The notes beneath the pieces are model-generated. The model was not told where the DNA came from. It saw nothing but the letters and a program-made list of their open reading frames with translations, and ran no database searches. A DNA stretch of 64,000 nt from Galaxea fascicularis (Eukaryota; Cnidaria; Anthozoa; Scleractinia; Euphylliidae): positions 34,471,319-34,535,318 of the forward strand of contig OX419335.1 in assembly GCA_948470475.1 (NCBI GenBank). Reading direction: 5' to 3'. A program made the translations under genes and the position numbers. Every line of letters starts with the position of its first letter. The stretch's first letter is position 1. Of the stretch, positions 24,901 through 38,500 are shown piece after piece.

Positions 24901-25083
24901 TCAACTTTTAGCCATCAAACAAACATTTCATTGCGAATGTCATCCGGATCGCTCAGGTGCCGGGCTGTTAAATTACCGTTTTGGGATGTTAAGCAGGGAG
25001 CTGAAAACAGCTTCGTTACGTAAAAATAACAGTTGTCTCCTGAACTTTAGAACTCAAAGGTTTTCCGCGGTTTACTATGTTGT
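21301..25083. repeat. Tandem duplication, copy 1 (3783 bp), containing the last CCNB1IP1 exon
   Basis: Begins CTAGCAGAACACC and ends CTATGTTGT. It matches 25084-28870 base for base by eye, apart from one C/T difference (22341 versus 26124) and a 4-bp CATT insertion near 26524. It holds the end of intron 10, exon 11, the AATAAA at 22037 and about 3 kb of downstream sequence. The junction is direct, with no shared bases at the breakpoints. Beyond exon 11 no gene was recognised. Two short hairpins lie near 24130-24200 and 24240-24266. Confidence 0.95.
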
Positions 25084-28000
25084 CTAGCAGAACACCATAA
25101 AATGGTCAATTACGAAAAACCAAGGTTGAAAATTTCACTCTTCCTTGTTGCTTGCCAGCGGGAATGATCAGGAGTTCGTAGAAACAAGATTGCTGTCACT
25201 AGAGATCATCCAAAGCACACAAACAGCACGGACAAGATTTGAAAAGTCGTACTCGTACTCAATCTCGTACTCGTGCCCAAATCTAAAGGTCCCTAATTGA
25301 CTAACATTTCCACAATCACAGAGGAAGTCATTGAGAGTCAAGTGAATTGTGTCACGTCAATATAGATCACATAAAAAAAAAAACTTAACTTGGGAAAATT
25401 TACATCACCTACCAAGTTTTCCATTGCAGTGTGGTCTTTGTCCAGACATGTGCTTGAGAGTCTTGTGTTTTTTTCCGCTTATCTAAATCAATCGTGTGTT
25501 CTATTGTACTTAATGCAATGTTTTTATTGACCTTCAGGAGAGTTTCATGTATTTGACCCTTCTGTCCCGGAGTCAGTGCGAGCTTCTACGCCGAGCCTAA
25601 GACAGTTAAATGACACCGACGAAGGAACTCGCAAGTTTACCTTAGATTTCTCGGGAACACCTGGGATCAGCAAAAGACTAGGACAAAAAGGGAGCAACAA
25701 TAACTAAGTTTTATATTGTCACGCTCTCTTCTCCACTCTTTCTTGACGACTGTTGGGTCAAGTTACTTGGAAGTTAGAGATAAACGTCTTGTGACACAAC
25801 CCCTGTTTAAAGAGGTGAAAATAAATTTTTATAATATTAATAACGATGTCCAGTTAATTCCATTTAGATTGGTCTCAATCTGAATATTTGATGAACTCGT
25901 GTTCGATGTTGCTCACGATATTTAAACTTGGTCATTTAGATCTTTGACGCAGTTAAGAAAGGCCGATTCTAGGGTAGTTAGGAGTCATCCTTTGAATCAC
26001 TTAAGTCTACGAACTTGTCCAGTTTGCGTAACCCCTGTTTTCGCTTTGGCCAAACACAATGCTTTTGACGTGGTAACGGTGAAACATTGAAATGTTGCCA
26101 TGAAACGTTAACTCCGCATCTTGGTTGTCGAGATAGCAAACTGCATTTATGAGCAAACGTAAAAAACTGTTGAGTGCCTCGAACGCTAACCAGATTTGAG
26201 GTGCTTTTTGTTGGTTCATTTTTAAGAGATGAGCATATGGCTGCGATACTGGTTATTGCGAGAATCGGCGAGAGAGCCACGATGGATAGTTATGCGGTGA
26301 GTTGAGTTTGCATTGATGATCCGCTTGCATCATTGGGGACTATCAAAAAATTATAATAATGAGAAATTAAAGGTAGCCACCGACATTCCGCGCCCTTCTG
26401 TGACTCCTGTGTTTTGCGTGGGGTATTAATTGAAGGAATTTTAAATGTAATCATGTATACGCGCATAAAACGTTATAAGGAATTATTCTGCATAAGTGGG
26501 AAGAGAAGGATTTTGCTACCCATCATTTGAAGAAGTGTGGAGCACAACAACGCAATTTAGGCTTGGAATATGCTACCCCATACATGCAAAATGTGGTACG
26601 AGTTTATCTCGTATAAAGCCTGTCCTGAGAAAGTTTACTTTAAAAATTGGCACGCCTTTTGTAAACAAGACGTACCTTTTTTTTTTAAACATTTTATATT
26701 GGTTTCCGGCTCATTGTTAGCAGTGAATCTGTGATGTCCGGGAAAAATCTCAACTTTTGGTTACCGCTTGTGGGCAAAGAGGGTCCGTGCTTAAATAGTG
26801 GTACCTCCACTGCACTCAAGTCTTCTCGACTTATCTTGGAAATTTTATTCCGATTCAGTACCAACAACATCATGACTGTTAACGCTTTCACTTCTTACGG
26901 TATTCATGCCACGGTTGACGATCATTAAATTATATGATTAGTTTTAAAACGCAGCAATCGACTCAGCCCCCTCTCAGGAAGCGATTCAAAAACGTGGCAG
27001 GGTCTTGAAGCCTGTGAAATTTAGGCCTCAGCCAGGTATATAACAAAACCTAAACAACTCTCCATCTACCAGTATCCGTAATCGTTTGAAATCTATATTT
27101 TCTCACATTTATCGCCAAAGTGTTTTCCTGGGCAAGATGAACAGTGTTTCTGATGCTTAAACATTTGCGGACACAAAACTAGAGCAATTGTAGAAAAAAA
27201 GTTTTTATTTCATATAAAACTGGTAGTTACAGTAAAAATATGCCCTGGTGCAATTCAAGCTCCATGCATTATAAGAGAGACTTGACAAACGACTGCTTTT
27301 CATGATCAATCTTGTGGTATATACTTAGTGGTATACGGGTAGAAAATATTCTAGTTGTGCAAGGCTTTCTCGTGGTATACCGTGGAATATCCCACGAGTC
27401 ACTCGTAGTTTCTTAGTATACACACGAGCATAACTATTTTATACCATGTCATGGAAAATACGTAGCCTTACATAATCGATGCAGTGCACGATGGGAAGGT
27501 CAGGTGTGATACCGTCGAACTGCACCGATTAATGGGAAAGTTCGGTAGAATACCGACGAAAATAAAATACAGCTTTCCTGCCTTCCGATTGGCTCTATTT
27601 TCTATGGCATAGTATAAATCTGAATAGCAATAGTGTTATTGAATACACATCGAAATCCTGTTGTAACATTATGGCGAAAGCTATAATCTGGACCGCGAAA
27701 AGTCGCCGATCAGCGTTACTCCATGATACTGGAAAAAATGAACAAAAGCTTTCATATCTCTTGTTCAAAACAGTTTTAAAGAAAATAAATTTTGAGCTAG
27801 AGGTAAAAGAAACGTTCAGGTCATAAAACTTGCAAATGTCCGGTTACTGGATAGTTACATCTGATTGACCGTATTTCGAAAAACTGGGTCCTGGTCTATA
27901 TTCTGCTTTTCCTAACTCTGTTTACATTTGTTAATAGAATAACTGGCCTTAAGTTATTCTCTTAACAAATGTGAACAGAAAAGGAGGCAATACGAGACTT

Positions 28001-28870
28001 GTTCATTTTTCTTGGTAGCTGACTAAGGTATCAAATGATTACATTTGATACCTTGGTTAAAATATTTCGCCGTTATAAAAAAATTATAGCCCTCTTCATC
28101 TTCCCTGTAAACACCTACACAGTGAAGCTTACCTCTTCAAAAACACTTCTTGAGCTAATTGAGTATACTAAATTATATTGAAGGTTCTCGAAAGCTTAAA
28201 GTAATCTTAGGCATTACAATACATTACTGCTTCATGGTTACATGTAATATCTTTGCCAGAAACTTCTTCAAGCTTCTGACTTACAGTGCAACTACCTGAC
28301 TTCATCAAAGGCCACCCAGGAAAATTCTGCAAACTAGCCAATGGGAATCTTATATTGGAACAATGTATTTTCACAAAATTCATTATGAATGACAAATTCA
28401 CCCACTATCGAAGCACAACAAAATTCAAATTGCGACTATTCTGTTGTTTCATCACTCGAATACTATATTGGCCAATTTGTAAAAAAATTTCTTGGGAGGC
28501 CTTGGTTGGAGTAGTTGTACTGTAATGAATGAAAAGGTCCGTTGATAACAAGCGGTGATGGAATAATACGGTGGCCGAAGGGGATGTCTTTGCCTTCAAA
28601 AGTTTTACTAGTTTTTCCAGGAATTCGTCCTCTTAAACATGAAAACATTTTCATTTATCAACGTTCATGATCGTGATTGAAAGGAATTCAACTTTTAGCC
28701 ATCAAACAAACATTTCATTGCGAATGTCATCCGGATCGCTCAGGTGCCGGGCTGTTAAATTACCGTTTTGGGATGTTAAGCAGGGAGCTGAAAACAGCTT
28801 CGTTACGTAAAAATAACAGTTGTCTCCTGAACTTTAGAACTCAAAGGTTTTCCGCGGTTTACTATGTTGT
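25084..28870. repeat. Tandem duplication, copy 2 (3787 bp)
   Basis: Second copy of the preceding block in head-to-tail order. It ends at CTATGTTGT just before ATACCGC, where unique sequence resumes. The near identity means the event is very recent, under gene conversion, or an assembly artefact from two haplotypes. Confidence 0.95.
25538..25707 (+). CDS. Duplicate of CCNB1IP1 terminal exon 11
   Basis: Identical to 21755-21924, including its acceptor TTGACCTTCAG, the 55 codons EFHVFDPSVPES... to the stop, and the downstream AATAAA. Exon 10 could splice to either copy and give the same protein with a longer intron. It has no upstream exons of its own, so alone it is a gene fragment. Confidence 0.85.
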
Positions 28871-29235
28871 ATACCGCTAGTACAGTGAAAATTCACCTTA
28901 CATTGCTTACCGCTTCATGTAGAGTCAGTCGCAAGTAGAACTAGCCTGCGTGACAAGCGTTCCCGTTCTAGCCAATTTTTCTACATTGTGTGCCGTATTC
29001 TGGCCTCGCGAAAATTGAGGAGAGAGCAAAAAATTAAGGATGAAAGAGGCTGTGAATCTCCTTTCCCATCGCTGTCCTCCTACTTTTTGCTCTTTCCCCA
29101 ATTTTCGCGCGGCCAGCCTTTACGGCGATATGATAGGGTTCTAACGGGAAAACTTGTTGCGCAGGATATAGTAAAACGGACCTTTTCATATAGTTACAAG
29201 TTCAAGTCCTGGATTCGTCTTTACGGTTTATGTCC
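28871..29235. other. Short gap between the duplication and the receptor 3' end
   Basis: Probably holds the 3' UTR of the minus-strand receptor gene. An inverted AAAATTG(A/G) / AAATT pair around 29010-29110 (GCGAAAATTGAGGAGAGAGC and its approximate complement) suggests a small foldback repeat. No gene recognised. Confidence 0.35.
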
Positions 29236-29593
29236 TCATATACGGATGGTTTCCGTTCCTTCAGCAAAAGTGTCTCGAGGATCACTGATGGGGTAAGGAG
29301 GATTTGAAGCTCCACTAGACTTAGCAGCCATTGCATTAGGGCGTAAAGCTTCATAGGATACCTCGTACTCCCGAGGAGTGGCGTATGGTTCTTGCTCTCC
29401 GCGTGCTTGGTTGCTTCTGCTAGCTTCGCTGATCGACTCATACATCGCGTTGCCTCCACCGCTTGGTGCATTGGTCTGCTTCGCTTGGTAACCTGGGTTA
29501 TCAAATGCAACGTCCGAGTAGCCGCTGCGGTTCATCCCTTTCTGCTCCATCTGTATGACACCACCTGTTGTTACGTTGTTTGACCCTCTCCCC
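29236..29593 (-). CDS. Receptor final exon: cytoplasmic tail with NPGY motif
   Basis: Encodes the last 118 residues or so to a TGA at 29236-29238. Visible motifs are FDNPGY (NPxY endocytic/PTB-binding type), MYESI, EPYATP and the pair YEVSYEAL, all candidates for tyrosine phosphorylation. LRP5/6 instead use PPPSPxS repeats, absent here. Acceptor TTCATTCACAG at 29594-29604. Confidence 0.85.
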
Positions 29594-32500
29594 CTGTGAA
29601 TGAAATCAATATTTGTGTGTACTCACGGCTGACACTTTTGGCGTATCACTCAATTCAAATTCACAATAATTCACCGAAGTGGTTCACCGACACTGAGGTG
29701 AATGATTGTTTTAGTATACACACAAGCTGAATAACTGACGCTTATTGAAATAATTTCCTTTTCGGAATCGGAACGGGAAACCATCAGGGGCACAAAACGA
29801 CCAATTTGTTGAAAAATGTATTATTATACCCCAGTTGATAAAACTAAATGTTATTCAGGCATTTTCAGGTCTCTTTTAATAATGCTGGGAAAAAATATCT
29901 GTTCCTTTTTGCCAGCAAGACACTCAAGATATTTCCCAGCCAGCTAGATAAAATTGGTTGGTTTCCCAGCCAGGTGCAAATTGAGCACCCTGCAAAACAA
30001 CAAAAAAGACAATTTTATATGTCGCAAGCCAAAATAGGCGTGGCAAAAGGCCTAAAATCAAGCCTTCAGTGGGGGAATTCCTCACAACAATCCACATTTC
30101 GCCAGCCAGCAACACTCACACTACTACCACACTTCAGTAATTACCAACCGAAACCATAAGCAGAAAAAAATGTCATAACCAACTCCGGGAAATAACTGTT
30201 ATTTTGCCAGCCAGCACAATACCTCGGGGGAACAGATAAAGTGAGGAACAGATTCGTTTTGTGCCCCTGAACCATTTTGTTTATCTTCAGCTGCTCGGGG
30301 CGGTGTTGGTGTCAATACTAGTAAATTGCTAATCGCATCTGAACGCGCGAAAAGTACTATGTGGTATATAACTATTATTGTAAATTAATTAAAAGGAGAT
30401 TAATCCCAATTTTTTGCGAACCGATCACAGAGTAAAACAATGCAAACGAGAATTACGTTCGACACTCAACTAATTAAAGGAGGACTTATGATATGGTTAT
30501 TTCTGTGATTTCTCTGTCGGAATGGAACTAGAAAACGAGAAAACCGAAGGCTCCAACGAGAATAAAAACTAAGAAAACAAAACCATCACTTTTGCGTATA
30601 ACTGGTTTCCTTTTCAGTGCTCAAAAATAAACAAGTACGAAGATCATTTTTTCAGTGTTCTCTATGCCATATAATAAATCCTTTATTGACGCTGTATTGA
30701 CTAAACTAGTTGCGTCAAGATAGCTGGATATTGGCCTCGTTCTCCCTTTGTGTTTTTATGGACCTCCACTTCGTCTCGGTCCATAAAAATGCAGTATCGA
30801 GCCATCTTGACCTTGCGCTTGCATATATATGTATTAATTGCTTTTCTTCTTACATAGCTAACATGGCAAACGCCATACAAATCTACGAATTCAGACATCG
30901 AATTTACATCGCCGAGAACCAAGGCCCATATTGAACGTTTGAGCACCAATCAAATGTAGCGTGTGGCTTGAACCCGAGTACTTGTAAGTTAGGCTGATGA
31001 ACTGAAAGGAGCCCTGGCTTTTGGACGTTATTTGTGCCGTTGTTTGTACTACAGAAACACCGGGTGAAAAATGAAAAACGACAACAAAAACCACAATTAA
31101 TCACGGTTTAATTTGTGGATAAGAAATTATTGTCAAGTTATCAAATCAGTGCCGCCTGAATCAGTTGGCATGGATACGTTACCTTCTGCAACGGTAGATG
31201 ACAAATGCCGCCAAGATTGCAAGGACGACTAAACTCACGCAGACTCCAACAGCAATAGGTGCAATTGGTGTCAGTTCTTTTTCGCCCCTGGATTGTCCTT
31301 TTTTCGCAGTAATAGGCTCTAAATGGAAAAATGGTTTTGTTTGATAAAGAAATATTACAAGTTTAAGAAGTGATTGGTTTTATAAACGCAAATACTGTGG
31401 CTTGTATAGGTCTTGAAACATTTATCCCGAAGCTTGAACATAGAATTCAACATCTTTCCCAGGAAAAAAAACGATACTTGATTGACTTCGCTATGTTATT
31501 TAGAAGGATTCTGTTAAAGTGAACCAAGTTACATGAGATCATGCTATCCTCACTACCAATCTTAACTTAACTGGAAAGTAGATTTAAAACGGATTATTTT
31601 TTTTTTAAAACACAAGGTTTTGTGAAACACTGAGTAAAGAAGGGACGCTTGCGATACTGAAACGAGCGACGTTTCGATTAATCCGTCAAAAAATTGCAAA
31701 CTTAAAAGGTACTAGATGTGGATGCACTCATGCATCCCGAAGAACTTGTCAACATCCTCCTTTCCCCGTACTCACACCTTAAAGAGGCTCAAAATGGTTT
31801 CGTTATTTTTAAACACTAATTATTTGATGGATCGATACTACCACAATTTTTTGTTTGTTTCTTTAAAAAAAATGCCCAATTATTTCTCAATAAGTTGTGA
31901 CCATTTTTTTAACGTATAATTTACTATAGCAACACCACAGCCTCTTAAAAGCACCCTTAATTTTAACTTTATGTGCCTGAAACTCAAAAACGGGTTTGGT
32001 GACCCCCGTTTTTTTTTATTATTAAATTGCAATCAGCATATCAAGATTCATCTTTCTGCGAAGTTTTAAAAAAATCTGTAGAGCAGGCTCAGAGCCACCT
32101 TAAATTATCGAAAAATTAAGGAGGCTCTGAAAATGAAAATAAAGTGACTGAAGAATGCTTTAAATCAGAGGGAATTAAAACTTACGAATGTAAGTTTATA
32201 GCTAACTTGTAGTTATATTGTAGGTGTGCCTATTAGAAGAATCTGTATGGATAGACGGCTGCTACTGAGTCCTGACATCAATTATATTATTAGATATTTT
32301 CATGATTTTTGACAACTCTCAGGATAATTCAAGACATCCTTTTTCGTTACTGAAAAACCTATAAACATTATTTTATATTGAATTTGTGTTATCATATTAA
32401 GCTGCCAAGCTTAGCTGAGCTGAGCTCCAAAAAAAGTTCAAACAAAAGTGCTTTACCCTGGGTCGGCTTTTGTGTAACTTGTCCCTCTGGTTTAGCAGTA

Positions 32501-35500
32501 GCCCTGTGAATTGTTCCGCCAACAGCTTCTCCGATATCATCTTTGGTTTCCTGAACCATCCGAACTACTTCCTCCGGTTCTGCGACTTGGGGAGTCTGTC
32601 CTTCAGCAGATGGAAGCAAGACTGCAAATTCAACTTTCAAAGAATTTCCTGCTTCAAGTAAAGTTCCAAGTATGTAAATATCCGAAGGCCTGAAGTATGC
32701 AGGTTTTCCCACTGAACGCTTCTTTCGAACACTATTTGACTGACTGCAAGAAAAGAAAGAGTGTTCTTATGAAAAGCGATATACATGCATGGTACCAATA
32801 GTGTACGGTGACCACGAGCGGCCATGCCACACGCCAGAGAGTTATAATTATTTTGAAGCGTCTATACTTAGACTTCCTGATATCCTGATCTCCCTATATG
32901 CATGCTATGTCCTGCTTCAAGCACCTTTACATAATTGAATTCACTACAGTTTGTAAGCTGGTGTTGAAAAAAATCCGACAAGCTTGGGCAATAACAATGA
33001 GCAAAAAGCTTTTGAAGTATGATCATCGCAAATCATCGGGACTGATCTCAGATCTTCGCATAGACTATCAGCAAATGTGTCATTTACTACACTTACATAA
33101 CAAGGACGATTACAGATACACAGTTATCGTTAGATTTAAGTTATAACCAAGGGATTTTTGGATTTTGTCAAAGAGCACAGGGTATGCATCAGAAGGCGAC
33201 GTCTCCACCGTGTTAACCTCTGATGCGAAGGGGAGAGCAGCACAAAGCGGACCTGTTGACCTTCATGAAGCAAGTAGCACTTGCCAAATCGTGAGATTTT
33301 CGAAATTTATCTGGAAACCGCTTGGTATTACATTTTATTTCATAGATACTGATGAAATACCAGGATTTTTCCTTTTACTATAAAATCATATGTTTTTTCG
33401 CGCACAGTGAAGATACTATTTTGTCTTTCACGTGTGAGGATATTGGTGTCGCCATGGTTACTAATAATAACTTTAGTAAATCGAACCCGTGACACATTGG
33501 TGGAAGGCGAGTGCTCTCACCACTGCGCCAGCCCTGCTCCCATAACATGATTAGCTAATTACAAGAGAGCTTCAAATATATATGTATATATAAAGTTGTG
33601 TTTTATGTGGAAATTTCATCAGTATCTATAAAATAAACAGAACATTACATGGCCGCGCAGGGATACGAATTTTACCTCCGAGTGTTGAAAGTATAAAGTT
33701 TCTAAACATCGTACCACCGGTCAGTTCACACTTACCTTACACATTCACCGCTGCCGCAAAAAAATTTTGTACAAGCATCTGCCAATGATACTTTCAAGGT
33801 ATTCTCACTCCAGTGTTTCTGTAAGTGAAGACATTTATCACTTTGGTCAATTTGATATACTTGCGGCACTGTCCAGAGTGTACGTGAACGAAACAGGGAG
33901 ATATTCGGGAGTATAGGGAGTGAGTAGGGGACGGGAGGCGACAGAGGGGAGGGGTAGGGGGGGAAGTGTGAGGTGAAAAGAAGAAGAGGATGGAAGGGGA
34001 GGCGAGACAACGAGGCACAGGAAGCGCACGTATTATTTCATGAACAAAATAAAAAAGGTTTCACGACTAGACAAGAATAGAGCTTTTAATCTAAGTGGAT
34101 CGAGGACCGGTTGTTTCAAAGCCGATTAATTTAATCCACGATTAGTGTAAACTTTGGTTTCAGTTTCTGAACTTGTTGTTTTTCAGGATTAACGTTCTCT
34201 AATCTAAAATTTGGCATAATAATCGGCGTTGAACAACGTTTGAGGATAGAGAAATCGGAAAAAAAAACTCCTTGATAATTTTTAATCTTGGATTAGTGTT
34301 AATTGGCGTTTGATCGTACCGGAGCCTTGTTTCAGAACAATGTAAGTATTGCAAAAAACGCAACGAGATCGAATTGGCCGGCACATTGGCACCAAACAAT
34401 GTTCCATTGCATTTTGTAAATTAGTATAGGAAATCGCACGACCTTGTCGTACAATTTGAGATTAATAGGTACGAGTGATTTTGCAAGTTCTCAAACTTGC
34501 ACAAGCCCTTAGGCGAGTGCAATTTGAGAACTTTCAAAATCACGAGTATCTATCAATCCCGAATTGTACGACAAGGTCGTGCGATTTTTTATTCAGTAGT
34601 ACATTCAACAAAATTACGAACTTATGCGCCGTGAAAACTTAATAGGTACTCCTACAGAGTACTATATGGGATTAATTGTACTGCTCTCGACCAATCAGAA
34701 TTGAGCAATTTTGTTGAGTGTACTATAAGCCTGAAATACCAACGACGGGCCTATTAAATTGGGAATATCCGGTGTCTGCATGCAGCTGTTCACACATCAT
34801 GAGGTCAACAATCAACCAAAAAACTGCTCGATTAACGAAAGATACAAGCATTTTTATATCTGACCTACTGCACATTTGACCACCGCTGGGCTATGGAAAC
34901 CTGTAAGGTACTTACTTCGCTTGCCATAGATAGGTCCATTTCCACAGCACTTCCACCTATGGTTACAGCGGAGATAAATGCGTTTGTTTTAAAAGGCCTT
35001 GCTAACCGCTAACTGAAATATTATAATTAAGCGGAGTACGATCGTCCGGGTGAGTATAGTCCTGAGACGAACTGTTTGTAGTGACATTGACTGATCATGA
35101 CGTTTCGACAACCTGAGCGAAGACATCATCAGAGTCAAGTGATTTGTGTAACGTCAGTAAATGGTATAAATAGTCTGGTCGTTAATGTGATTGGTCAACG
35201 AAGTCGTGATGTTATTAGTCGACTGTCAGTTAAGCCTAGTTGTCACTGGCTGTGAAGACTGTACACAGTGATTGGTGCGTTTCGATCCGTCTCTTGTTAG
35301 TCTAATGTATGTATGTGTATTGTTAGTAAAACGATGATAGCTGCTTTTAGAGGTGGTAACACACACAAAACGTATGGAGGAGTCATATCATAACTTAGTG
35401 AAGTTCGATCGTCCGGGTGGGTGTAGTCCTGAGAAGGTCAGGGACCGTTAAAGGTGACATTGACTGACAACCTGAGCGGAAGTCATCTTCAAAGTCACTC

Positions 35501-38500
35501 AATAAGTGATTTGTGTAACGTCAGCAGAGTTGGTCGTTGATCTGATTGGTCAAGGAAGTCGTGACGTTATTAGCTATCTGTCATTTAAGTTGGGTTAAGA
35601 TTGGCCACTCACAACACGGATCAACAAACTGACAAATACGACAAATAACACCACGACTTCGTTGACCAATCACATTAACGAACAGAGTATTTATACCATT
35701 TACTGACGTTACACAAATCACTTGACTCTGATGATGACTTCCGCTCAGGTTGTCGAAACGTCAGTCAATGTCACCACAAACAGTCTCTCTTAGGACTACA
35801 CTCACTCGGACGATCGTACTCCACTTAATTATGATATGACTCCTGGGTTCAAACCATTTACAATTGAAATATTGGACCATAAATGCTGAATGCAAATGTA
35901 CATACATTTACTGACAGGCCACTTGATTTGATTTACCAATTGTCCTCGAATAAAACGTTTTGGCAGCGCGATTGTTAGTTTCAAGCTGTTTTAACATGGC
36001 TCTTCGTGGGGAGTCTTCTAATTAGGCAAAGAATTCCTTAACAACAAAGAGCAGATGACATAAACTAAGAGGTCTTAAGTCTAATAAGCTAAAATCCCCA
36101 AATTTAAACACTCCATAGTGTTAATACATTAAACAATGCTTCTCTTTGCATGGTCGACTTACCAACATAAACAGAGCAGAGATGCCACACGTAATACGTC
36201 TTACATCTGCAGTAAAAGCCTGGCACGATGCAAGTTCCTCCATTCTTGCAAGTACCAGGGCGACATTCAGTGGGAAAAGGTGTGACTGTGGGCTCATACG
36301 AGGAAGATGCAATCAGAGGCTGAGTTGAAGATACTGATGAAGACAATGTTTGTAATGAAAGGGCTGGAACCGAGCTCACGCTAGCAGTGTAAGAAATGGA
36401 AGTTGCCATGTCACTTCTGCTGGGGGTTCCGTACGTGGAATAGCTCGTTGTATATGCCTGTGTTGACGGTGTTACGGTTGATGGCACAACTGAAACCAAA
36501 ATGGTAAGTTAGAAGTACACCGAGAAAAGTAATTTAGTGCCTTCGTAACAAAACGGCTGGCACATTGGAGGAGTTAATTAATTATGTTGTATATTAACTT
36601 ACTTTTGGGGGACTAACAGTTTGTTTCTTGTTAAGTAAACTTTTATCTCTTGGAAAGCAATTAAACAAAAGTTATATGTTATGTTGTTATAAAACGTAGC
36701 AGAGTAAATTTGTCTTTTATCATTTTACTTACGCGAAGTGTTGCAGACTTCTCCAGGCGCCAGGTGATCTGGACAGGAGCAGCGATATCCATCCGGTCTT
36801 AAAAGGCAAAGATGAGAACAGCCACCATAAGAGGACGAGCAAGGATGATCTGTTGACGAAAGAAAACAAAACTGAAACCATGGCATTCATTAAATTGTCT
36901 TGTTGAACCGCTAAATGTGACAATAAACTAGTGTTTCACTTTTCTGACTTTTCCTTTGCAGTTTTGCATAGTTTCTGTGAAATCTCATATATCGAAGCCA
37001 TAGGTGCGGCCGTTTTGAAAATAATTAATAAATTCTTTTTCGAACTAATTCTCAAGCCTCTGTTGTTTTAGAAGAAGTCTGATTAATGGGTATACCGTCC
37101 AACGTTCACTTTCAAATTGTTTTGTCCTGCAATTGATGGCGTAAAAAGTAGAAACTACAACAGATGGAAAAATTGCCACAGCGTTCTCACATGTACTCCG
37201 TTCTGACGTTGCACTTTTTTCTCTTGAACATAAAATTCTAAAATTATCAGTTTACTTTAACTTGAAACCAGAAGCAACCATAAACAGTAACTTATTTGAG
37301 AATTTACTTACCCGGAAGAGTTTGATTTCTGTCATATGCATGTATGTCCCCGGGAGTAGACAATCCTCGGGCGAAAACCGTGAAATTTGTGGAAGGTGTT
37401 GTCTTGTCCGCCCTATAGATAGCCCTTTTACCCCAATCCGTCCAATATAAGTAATCTCCGAGGAGCGTCAAACCATACGGATGCGATAAGATTTCAAAGC
37501 TTTCTAATAATGTTGTTATCTTGTGGCTTTCTAAGTCATAGAATTCAAGAATATCCCATGCGTCCACCCAATAAAGCCGGTTATTTATATGATCCAATGT
37601 TAGGCCGTGTGGATTGCGCAACCCTCTGCGAACCAGAAGCCTTCTGCTAGTGCCATCCATGTTTGCGACCTCAATCGTATGACGGGCTCCTCTGTCGCTC
37701 CAGTACATCAACCTGCGTTAAACATTTTGCGAGAACACGTTTGTTGTAAGACATGGTGATACAACACATGACTAGAACTACCGTATAGTAAAGACAGCAA
37801 GAATAGATAAACTTGATGGGCCAGACCAAACTTGTACACTTTTCACAGGCACTCGAGTCACCCTTTGCAACCACCTTTCGAAGGCGACTGCGACCACCTT
37901 TTAGGGATCACTGTATGAAATTTTCTATTGTTTATATCCACTCGTGGGCAACCACTTCACATAATCTGTTGCATCTCTCCCAGACGGAAATTGGAAAACG
38001 TGTCCCTACAGAAAAGAGTTGTTAACTTTAAAGCTAGCCGTTTCATCATTATTTGGTCATGCTCCGTTCCCTGAAAGATTTAGACAACACCACATGAGCT
38101 AACACAAGATTCAAGTGTCCTTCACGAGACTTCTCCCAATAGCCGTGTTAGGTGACAACAATTTTGAGCAATTTTGGGTCTGGTAATCATCCTTGATACT
38201 GAGATTTTTTGCCTAGAATAATTTTGAGCAGTCTTAATATTTTTGTGGATAATTACTATGGGTTTCAATGAGCACTGGCAGAAAGGGCAGGTACATGCAA
38301 ATTACCCTAAATTTACCCTCTCTGGTAAGCGACCACCTTCCGTAAGCGCCCACCTAGACTTGGCATTTTGGGTGGTCACCTAAGGTAGGTTCGACTGTAT
38401 GTCAACTTGTAGACAGGCCAAATAACTCCCGCACAAAATCTAGGTGGAAGAATTAATGGCAAAATCCTATCCAGTAGTTTCAGCAGTCAATCAATACGAA

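Noticed and set aside
33732..34010. Longer upstream coding for the KHWSENT exon
   Set aside because: The frame extends into a pyrimidine-rich, low-complexity stretch. The acceptor CACTTACAG at 33819 gives phase 0, which matches the GGSAVE exon.
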